Shown piece by piece: positions 33,073 through 37,799 of a stretch of 37,799 nucleotides of DNA. Position numbers and translations under genes: made by a program. The stretch comes from Schleiferilactobacillus harbinensis DSM 16991 (GTDB lineage Bacteria > Bacillota > Bacilli > Lactobacillales > Lactobacillaceae), in the NCBI RefSeq assembly GCF_000425885.1, contig NZ_AUEH01000029.1, forward strand, positions 1 through 37,799, read 5' to 3'. The notes beneath the pieces are model-generated. The model did not search any database. It was not told the origin of the DNA and was given only the letters and a program-made list of their open reading frames with translations. The first letter of the stretch is position 1. Each line of letters starts with the position of its first letter.

Positions 33073-33139
33073 GGTATCAAGATTCCTATGGGATCAAGAT
33101 AAATTTATTTGGTATCAAGATTCCTTATGGCATCAAGAT
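33073..33139. repeat. Two direct repeats of 28-29 nt
   Basis: Copy 1 at 33073-33100 and copy 2 at 33111-33139 both start GGTATCAAGATTCC, continue TATGG and end ATCAAGAT; the period is 38 nt. Thus four ATCAAGAT units stand in a row within 67 bases, immediately upstream of the cold-shock promoter. Confidence 0.8.
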
Positions 33140-33212
33140 GATACTAATTTTACCCCAATGTACCGATTCGTGCCACACTTTGCCGAATTGAAAATCCCAT
33201 CGCAAAAAGAAA

Positions 33213-33242
33213 TTAGGTGTTTCCAGAAAAACGTGGTACACT
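33213..33242 (+). promoter_or_regulatory. Promoter of the cold-shock gene
   Basis: Extended -10 TGG-TACACT (33234-33242), with a weak -35 TTAGGT (33213-33218) 18 nt upstream. The long leader to ATG 33351 is typical of csp mRNAs, whose 5' UTR folds in a temperature-dependent way. Confidence 0.55.
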
Positions 33243-33350
33243 ATTCAAGTAATCAAGAAGCGGAACTTGTTTTGTCTTGTACGATGGATTTCCTTTTTCG
33301 ATTACCTGGTGCAACGTTACTTTAGTTTTTTGAATAGGAGATTTATCTAC

Positions 33351-33551
33351 ATGCAAAACGGTACAGTTAAATGGTTCAACGCTGACAAGGGTTATGGCTT
33401 CATCACTGGTGACGACGGCAAGGATGTATTCGTACATTTCTCCGCTATCCAAGGCGACGGCTACAAGTCTTTGGACGAAGGCCAAGCAGTATCCTACGAC
33501 GTTGAACAATCCGATCGTGGCCCGCAAGCTACGAACGTTGTTAAGCACTAA
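33351..33551 (+). CDS. cspA: Cold-shock protein, CspA family
   Basis: 66 residues, the normal length. [19 protein letters not shown] contains RNP1 (KGYGFIT), and RNP2 follows as VFVHFSA. It is an OB-fold RNA chaperone that melts structured mRNA in cold and growth transitions. ATG 33351 has AGGAG 10 nt upstream. Its codons are of the highly expressed type. A classical terminator follows. Confidence 0.96.
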   Translation: MQNGTVKWFNADKGYGFITGDDGKDVFVHFSAIQGDGYKSLDEGQAVSYDVEQSDRGPQATNVVKH

Positions 33552-33567
33552 TCTCTGATTAGGGTGA

Positions 33568-33599
33568 ATCCCCTGGGCGCAAGCTCAGGGGATTTTTTT
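33568..33599 (+). terminator. Terminator of the cold-shock gene
   Basis: ATCCCCTG/CAGGGGAT stem with a 10-nt loop and a T7 tract. Confidence 0.92.
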
Positions 33600-33664
33600 G
33601 TCTCCCGACTGTTAAATTCCGCCTAAGCCGACACGCTCGCCGCCACTTTCCTTCCCCGCTCCCG

Positions 33665-33670
33665 TATAAT
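33665..33670 (+). promoter_or_regulatory. -10 box of the lipoprotein gene
   Basis: TATAAT 46 nt before ATG 33717; the -35 is not recognisable. Confidence 0.4.
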
Positions 33671-33716
33671 TGAAGTAGTGGAAGCGCAGTCACAACGGGG
33701 AAGGCGGAGAAGAATC

Positions 33717-34337
33717 ATGGAAAAACGTCTTAGTGTATTGGCGCTGGCGCTGCTGGCAGCAGGGGTGCTGGGCGCGTGCGGCAACACCAATCAGGATGCC
33801 GCAGCCAGTGGTACCAGCAGTCAGGTCAGCCAGAACAAGCGCAGCAGTGAGAAGAGTTCGTCTGCGTCGACCAGCAGTAAGCAGGTCAGCAGCGACACCA
33901 GTACGAGCAGCAGTTCAACTAGTCAAAGCAGTTCTTCAGCGGCGGAATCCTCCGCCGTCAACAGTCAGCCAACCGACCGCATTCTTCGGATCAATACCAC
34001 GGCATGGGATATTTACCAAATCACCAGTGCCGAGGCCAAAAGCGGCGCGCGGCTGCCTACTGTCTACATCCTATCTGACGGCCCGCGCTTCGAGAGCAAA
34101 GGCCCGACCGAATGGCTGTACGTAAACGTCACGGACGCCAGCGGGGCGCAACTGGCCAAACAATTGGTCAACAAACCCCAACTGGTCATTGACGGCAAGA
34201 CCCTTAAACCGCTCAAGCAGTACGCCCTCCGGCCGGAACAGGTGCGGGAAGACCACGACATTATGGATGAATATTTGCAGTGGAATTCCCACTGGTTCAT
34301 CGAAACACCGACTAACTTGTATGTTTATCAGCAGTAA
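33717..34337 (+). CDS. Predicted lipoprotein with Ser-rich linker
   Basis: 206 residues from ATG 33717 (GGAG 7 nt upstream). Type II signal peptide with lipobox LGAC, Cys21 as lipidation site. Residues about 25-85 are a low-complexity Ser/Thr/Gln spacer, which lifts the globular C-terminal domain (about 90-206, RILRINTTAWDIYQITSAEA...NLYVYQQ) off the membrane. The C-terminal domain is not recognised. The gene stands alone and converges on ssb with a shared terminator. Confidence 0.85.
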   Translation: MEKRLSVLALALLAAGVLGACGNTNQDAAASGTSSQVSQNKRSSEKSSSASTSSKQVSSDTSTSSSSTSQSSSSAAESSAVNSQPTDRILRINTTAWDIYQITSAEAKSGARLPTVYILSDGPRFESKGPTEWLYVNVTDASGAQLAKQLVNKPQLVIDGKTLKPLKQYALRPEQVREDHDIMDEYLQWNSHWFIETPTNLYVYQQ

Positions 34338-34344
34338 CATACAA

Positions 34345-34390
34345 AAACGTCCTCAAGCACCGCCGAATCGGCTGGTGCTTGAGGACGTTT
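34345..34390. terminator. Bidirectional terminator between the lipoprotein gene and ssb
   Basis: AAACGTCCTCAAGCACC pairs with its complement, with a further GCCG/CGGC pair inside. The minus strand runs into TTTTT, so it serves the ssb gene best and the lipoprotein gene as well. Confidence 0.85.
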
Positions 34391-34404
34391 GGCGTTAACG
34401 GGAA

Positions 34405-34842
34405 TTAAAATGGCAGGTCGTCATCGGCGATGTCGATGTTTTCGCCATTGCCCGCGGCGACGAAGACGTTGTCGTCTTTTCCAGCAGTTGTTACTGGCTG
34501 GCCAGCACGCCGGGCGTCAGTTATGGCCTTTGATTCCAGGAGAGCAAAACTATCCACCGAGACTGCCGAGGCGTAAACTTTCTGACCATCTTTCTCATAG
34601 CTGCGTGTCCGAATTTGGCCCTCAATTCCCACCAGAGAACCCTTGCAGGTGAAGTTGACAAATGATTCCGCCGACTTGCCCCATACCGTACATTCGATAA
34701 AATCAGAATCCCGTTCACCGTTGGCGTTCTTAAAATTACGCGTCACTGCCAGATTGAACCATGCCCGCGCAGTTCCGCCCGGCGTATACTTTAACTCCAC
34801 ATCCCGCACCAAGCGGCCCACCAGCGTTACCCGATTAATCAT
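34405..34842 (-). CDS. ssb: Single-stranded DNA-binding protein, second paralogue
   Basis: 145 residues from ATG 34842 (GGAG upstream). OB-fold with MINRVTLVGRLVRDVELKYT, NLAVTRNFKNANGERDSDFI and FVNFTCKGSLVGIEGQIRTRSYEK; C-terminal acidic tip DIADDDLPF for partner binding. Compared with the ssb at 35245-35832 it lacks the long Gln/Asn/Gly linker. It is separated from rpsR by a terminator and so has its own promoter. In Firmicutes a second short SSB is often competence-linked (SsbB-like) or phage-derived; here it sits beside the primary locus. Confidence 0.92.
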   Translation of the reverse strand: MINRVTLVGRLVRDVELKYTPGGTARAWFNLAVTRNFKNANGERDSDFIECTVWGKSAESFVNFTCKGSLVGIEGQIRTRSYEKDGQKVYASAVSVDSFALLESKAITDARRAGQPVTTAGKDDNVFVAAGNGENIDIADDDLPF

Positions 34843-34918
34843 GATACCCTCTCCTTCACGTGTCTGAATGTGTCGCCGTTTTCCGGCCACACCATTACAT
34901 TACGCAAAAGAGGCAAAG

Positions 34919-34947
34919 AAAAACGCCCATCAACAAATTGATGGACG
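34919..34947 (-). terminator. Terminator of the rpsF-ssb-rpsR operon
   Basis: Minus strand CGTCCATCAA/TTGATGGGCG stem with a 4-nt loop, followed by TTTTT. It closes the operon 15 nt after the rpsR stop. Confidence 0.88.
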
Positions 34948-34961
34948 CTTCACTGTCAGCT

Positions 34962-35201
34962 TTAGCCTTCCTCAGAAACGAACGGCAACAAGCCCATGAT
35001 CCGTGACCGCTTGATAGCGATGGTGATCTTCCGTTGGTTCTTGGCACTGGTGCCAGAAACCCGACGCGGCAAAATCTTGCCCCGCTCGGAGATGAACCGC
35101 TTCAACAGTTCGGTATCTTTATAGTCGATATATTCAATATGGTTAGCGGCGATGAAGTCGACCTTACGGCGACGACGGCCACCACGACGTTGTCCTGCCA
35201 T
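34962..35201 (-). CDS. rpsR: 30S ribosomal protein S18
   Basis: 79 residues, full-length bS18. Arg-rich N-terminus ([19 protein letters not shown]), then [34 protein letters not shown], the family core. It binds next to S6 on the 30S platform. Third gene of rpsF-ssb-rpsR. Confidence 0.97.
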   Translation of the reverse strand: MAGQRRGGRRRRKVDFIAANHIEYIDYKDTELLKRFISERGKILPRRVSGTSAKNQRKITIAIKRSRIMGLLPFVSEEG

Positions 35202-35244
35202 GGAAATCCTTCCTTTCTCGTGAATTATCTGTACGTTCAGCTAG

Positions 35245-35832
35245 TTAGAACGGTAAATCGTCATCAGAGATGTCGATAGGCTGGCCGTTATCCGCAAATG
35301 GATCGGATAAGGAGTCATCCTTCTTCGGCGCCCCGCTATTCGCATTGGGGGCCGCAGAATTACCATTATTCTGATTCAAAGGAGGCTGGCTCTGATTATT
35401 CCCTTGACCGCCATTGTAGGAGGACTGGTTGTTTCCACCGTAAGGCTGACCCTGGTTCGGGTTGCCGCCTTGGTTGTCGCTGCCAGTATCCCGCGGCCGG
35501 GCATCGGTGACCGACTTGGGTTCCAGCAAGGCGAAGTCATCGGCCACCACTTCGGTGACGAAGACCCGTTGGCCCTGCTGATTCTCATAGCTGTGAGTTT
35601 GAATCCGGCCATCAATGCCGACGAGCGATCCCTTGCGGGTGAATTGAGCGAAATTCTCCGCCGCCTTCCGCCACATCGTACAATTGATGAAATCGGAGTC
35701 CCGCTCGCCCTGGGAATTCTTGAAGTTCCGCGTTACTGCCACAGTGAACCGGCCAACAGCCGTGCCGCCTTGGGTGTAGCGCAGATCAACGTCCCGGGTC
35801 AAGCGACCCACTAATACCACACGATTGATCAT
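35245..35832 (-). CDS. ssb: Single-stranded DNA-binding protein, primary
   Basis: 195 residues from ATG 35832 (GGAAGGAG 7 nt upstream). The N-terminal OB-fold (1-110, MINRVVLVGRLTRDVDLRYT) is followed by an Asn/Gln/Gly-rich disordered linker and the conserved acidic tip DISDDDLPF. It coats ssDNA at the fork and recruits repair enzymes. The location between rpsF and rpsR identifies it as the housekeeping copy. Confidence 0.97.
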   Translation of the reverse strand: MINRVVLVGRLTRDVDLRYTQGGTAVGRFTVAVTRNFKNSQGERDSDFINCTMWRKAAENFAQFTRKGSLVGIDGRIQTHSYENQQGQRVFVTEVVADDFALLEPKSVTDARPRDTGSDNQGGNPNQGQPYGGNNQSSYNGGQGNNQSQPPLNQNNGNSAAPNANSGAPKKDDSLSDPFADNGQPIDISDDDLPF

Positions 35833-35864
35833 ATGCAAGCTCCTTCCTTTTGAGTTCTAACTAA

Positions 35865-36158
35865 TTAATCCTCTCGGGTAACGATCATATGCCGTAAAAT
35901 TGACGGCTCGATCTTGCTCAACCGATCGAATTCGTTGATGGCCTTATCGTCGTCCGCGTGGACGTTGACGATATGGTACGTACCTTCGCGATAGTGGTTG
36001 ATTTCGTAAGCAAAACGACGCTTTGCCCAGTCTTTGGAATCATCTACTGTTGCCCCGTTGTCGGACAGAACCTTGTCGAACCGTTCGATCAAAGCGGCCT
36101 TGGCATCATCGTCGATATCCGGCTTGATGATGTACGTAATTTCGTAGTGTGTTGCCAT
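35865..36158 (-). CDS. rpsF: 30S ribosomal protein S6
   Basis: 97 residues, normal bS6 length ([20 protein letters not shown]...[22 protein letters not shown]). ATG 36158 has GGAGGTG upstream. First gene of the rpsF-ssb-rpsR operon. In Firmicutes the S6:S18 complex can bind the rpsF leader and feed back on expression. Confidence 0.97.
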   Translation of the reverse strand: MATHYEITYIIKPDIDDDAKAALIERFDKVLSDNGATVDDSKDWAKRRFAYEINHYREGTYHIVNVHADDDKAINEFDRLSKIEPSILRHMIVTRED

Positions 36159-36187
36159 GACTGTTGCACCTCCTTATGGACTTAATG

Positions 36188-36206
36188 GCACGCGTTTCCC
36201 ACGTGC
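36188..36206 (-). promoter_or_regulatory. Hairpin in the rpsF leader
   Basis: Minus strand GCACGTG-GGAAA-CGCGTGC, a 7-bp stem (one G-T) with a GGAAA loop about 30 nt before the rpsF start. It may be part of an S6:S18 autoregulatory leader, but I cannot match it base by base to the known motif. Confidence 0.4.
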
Positions 36207-36306
36207 AAGGAGAGTATTAAAAACATTTCTGAAAATTCGTTAGAACACAAAAAAGTTCGATACTCACAAGTTGATAGCTTACCATAAATACCGGGTCGCC
36301 ACAAGG

Positions 36307-37284
36307 TCACTCAATAACGAGGCGGAAAAACGTGTAATCCGCCTCCGGCCCGTGGGTGGCGATCTGCGTTAACTCGTTCTGCACGTATTGAGCGATATCG
36401 GTCATCCGCAGCGCCGTGGCTAAGCGAATGGCGCCCTGGCCCACCGTGGCCGCGGTCTCCCGCTGACCAGTCCGGTACAGCCACCAGGCCCGGACGAAGC
36501 AATACATAATTTCGTGTTCAGCATTGGGATCAGCAACCAATGCTGCCTTGTATTGCTCCAAATACTCCGCCGCGACCGGGTAAGCCCGGCGATTCATTTC
36601 CAAAAACAATTGATTGGCAATCATATCAAACCGCAGGTGCGGTGCCCCGCGAAACGTACTATATTTCTTGCTCCGCTTCACCGCCACCTTGAACAATCGC
36701 CGCTCATCGGCCACCTGCATATCCAGCGAAAACAAGGTAAACACATAGAGTTCAAATTCACCCCAATCGCTGACATTGTACAGATAATTCTGGGCTTCCG
36801 CAGAATACTGCCCGGTATTATTCAGGCTGGTCAGCGGCCGCTGTTGTTCCAGGCGCGTGACCATCCGCCGCATGACTTGCTGGATACGCCAATGGAGCAC
36901 ATTCAGCAGTGTGGGGGCCGCCTGATACTGCGCCGCGGCCGCCCTTTCCCGGCGGGTCAAATCCGTCAGCGTCTGTTGAATGTCCGCTGGTGAATCCAGC
37001 GATAGGTAATTACCAAATAGGCGGTCCAGCATGGCTGTACGACTGTAATAGCCGTCTGTGCTGGCCTTTTTCTCAGTCGGCGTCCCATTATGAATGTAGA
37101 AAAACTCCTCGGGAGTCGTAAAGATACGGTCCAGGAGATGCAAAAAGCGGCTGGTACTCATGTCGGCAAGGCCCCGCTCAAATTTCGAGAGAAAAGACGC
37201 CGTCAGCTGATTGTCGGCGACATCCATGAGTTTGAGACCTTTGTTTTTTCGAATTTTACGAACGGTTTTGCCCAACGCGGCCAA
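36307..37284 (-). CDS. Rgg/GadR/MutR-family transcriptional regulator
   Basis: 325 residues, typical length. N-terminal XRE-type HTH (GKTVRKIRKNKGLKLMDVADNQLTASFLSKFERG), then an alpha-helical repeat domain of the Rgg_C type that in relatives binds short peptide pheromones. The start is TTG 37284, with AAGGAAG about 9 nt upstream. It is divergent from the gene at the right edge. I looked for a short hydrophobic pheromone gene in the 374-nt gap and found none convincing, so it may respond to another cue. Confidence 0.88.
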   Translation of the reverse strand: MAALGKTVRKIRKNKGLKLMDVADNQLTASFLSKFERGLADMSTSRFLHLLDRIFTTPEEFFYIHNGTPTEKKASTDGYYSRTAMLDRLFGNYLSLDSPADIQQTLTDLTRRERAAAAQYQAAPTLLNVLHWRIQQVMRRMVTRLEQQRPLTSLNNTGQYSAEAQNYLYNVSDWGEFELYVFTLFSLDMQVADERRLFKVAVKRSKKYSTFRGAPHLRFDMIANQLFLEMNRRAYPVAAEYLEQYKAALVADPNAEHEIMYCFVRAWWLYRTGQRETAATVGQGAIRLATALRMTDIAQYVQNELTQIATHGPEADYTFFRLVIE

Positions 37285-37658
37285 GGGGTTGCGCTTCCTT
37301 TCTCAACTAAAAATGTTCTTATATGACAATTCTCATTCAATCTCATTTTAACCCAATTAAGATGGAGGTACAACATCGATAAAGGGTTATTAACAGTTGC
37401 CAATATGGTATTGTTCGAATCTATTCGACGTTAAACGGTGTCTCCGTTAATGCGTATGTGAATCAACAATCCTCAGTATTTGACACTTTTCTGTTATCTC
37501 ACAACTGTGAGTGTTGTCTTACAAGGGATGGGCCTGCGTTACTGTTGACGGTTAGAATGTTGTCGATTGGGGACAGCTTTGATAAAATTGGTTATCAAGA
37601 ACATACGTTTCCCACTGCTATTGACGACACAGAACAGCTGATTAGGAGGACAGAGCCC
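37285..37658. other. Intergenic region between the Rgg gene and the right-edge gene
   Basis: AT-rich relative to the rest. It contains a perfect 14-nt dyad CTCACAACTGTGAG (37498-37511), a TTGACA (37480-37485) without a partner box, and the promoter at 37560-37588. Only reading frames under 15 codons lacking ribosome binding sites are seen. It may also hold the left end of a mobile element if the next gene is a transposase. Confidence 0.5.
37560..37588 (+). promoter_or_regulatory. Promoter of the right-edge gene
   Basis: -35 TTGTCG (37560-37565), 17-nt spacer, -10 TAAAAT (37583-37588). Confidence 0.55.
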
Positions 37659-37799
37659 ATGACCCGCAGTTATAAGACTAAACTCCACGTGGCCAATGAT
37701 GCCCAGAATGATTTTTTGGTCCTATGCATGGCTGTTAAACGTAAACTGTACAATCTTTATCGCAGCGTGCAGTTTGGCTTGCTGGAAACGCGCAAGCGG
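37659..37799 (+). CDS. N-terminus of a possible TnpB-like protein (partial)
   Basis: Open from ATG 37659 (AGGAGG 9 nt upstream) to the window edge, 47 codons. MTRSYKTKLHVANDAQNDFL followed by VLCMAVKRKLYNLYRSVQFG has the look of a TnpB/OrfB start: a basic beta-strand (SYKTKL), then helices with a KR-YN pattern where TnpB proteins count their first residues. Too short for a firm call; another DNA-binding or unknown protein is possible. Confidence 0.45.
   Translation, partial: MTRSYKTKLHVANDAQNDFLVLCMAVKRKLYNLYRSVQFGLLETRKR

Larger units (their letters stand above)
33026..33350 (+). other. Intergenic region before the cold-shock gene
   Basis: No gene is visible in these 325 bases. In order they hold the TauE terminator (33040-33069), a pair of direct repeats (33073-33139), a promoter (33213-33242) and a leader of about 100 nt for the cold-shock mRNA. 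Confidence 0.7.

Noticed and set aside
33073-33139. Direct repeats considered as a CRISPR array
   Set aside because: Only two copies with a 10-nt gap between them and no cas genes.
37203-37403. Short minus-strand frame overlapping the Rgg start, considered as a pheromone precursor
   Set aside because: It has mixed charge, no signal-like hydrophobic core and no ribosome binding site, and it overlaps the Rgg coding region in another frame.
37501-37544. Thirteen-codon frame from a GTG in the Rgg intergenic region, considered as a short hydrophobic peptide
   Set aside because: No Shine-Dalgarno sequence, and the GTG lies inside the CTCACAACTGTGAG dyad.

Overview
The window looks like a chromosomal segment of a fairly GC-rich member of the Lactobacillaceae, of the Lacticaseibacillus/Schleiferilactobacillus kind. 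I cannot name the species. The evidence is the lactobacillus-type gene string rpsF-ssb-rpsR ... gdpP-rplI-dnaB-purA, DUF1129-type membrane proteins, a lectin/MucBP-like surface protein with a WxL-like C-terminus, several CPBP membrane proteases, and strong AGGAGG-type ribosome binding sites. The rpsF-to-purA string normally lies close to gyrA and oriC, so this is probably origin-proximal DNA. A near-perfect parS site inside the window supports that.

Layout: 1-6.6 kb holds the end of an unrecognised gene, a two-gene CPBP protease operon, an XRE regulator/DUF3278-like membrane protein pair behind a textbook promoter with twin operators, an XRE-AbrB regulator with an ABC exporter, a MazG-type pyrophosphohydrolase, a SAP-domain protein and a third CPBP protein. 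6.7-9.1 kb is a TetR-permease-ATPase operon that matches the lactococcal haem-efflux operon hrtRBA in gene order, histidine positions and operator sequence. 9.2-13.2 kb is one large surface protein. 13.1-15.2 kb is a PadR-controlled pair of DUF1129 paralogues. 15.3-15.6 kb is the remnant of an ABC transporter.

15.7-21.3 kb is the housekeeping block purA, dnaB, rplI, gdpP on the minus strand. A 232-nt cruciform-like element sits between dnaB and purA. 21.5-34.9 kb is a 13-kb block of mixed-strand genes between gdpP and rpsR, which are neighbours in typical lactobacilli. It carries serine dehydratase (sdaAB/sdaAA), a P-loop kinase, a Nudix hydrolase, a membrane-anchored deiminase, a two-component system, a MerR gene flanked by two frameshifted genes, a TMEM175-like channel, a TauE/SafE exporter, a cold-shock protein, a lipoprotein and a second ssb. 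35-36.2 kb is rpsR, ssb and rpsF. The right end has an Rgg-type regulator and the first 47 codons of a possible TnpB-like gene.

The observations most worth following are the parS site nested in a terminator-like hairpin (21454-21469), the 232-nt structured element (17130-17361), the haem-efflux operon with operators overlapping its promoter, and the decayed loci at 15.3, 28.5-29.1 and 29.8-30.8 kb.
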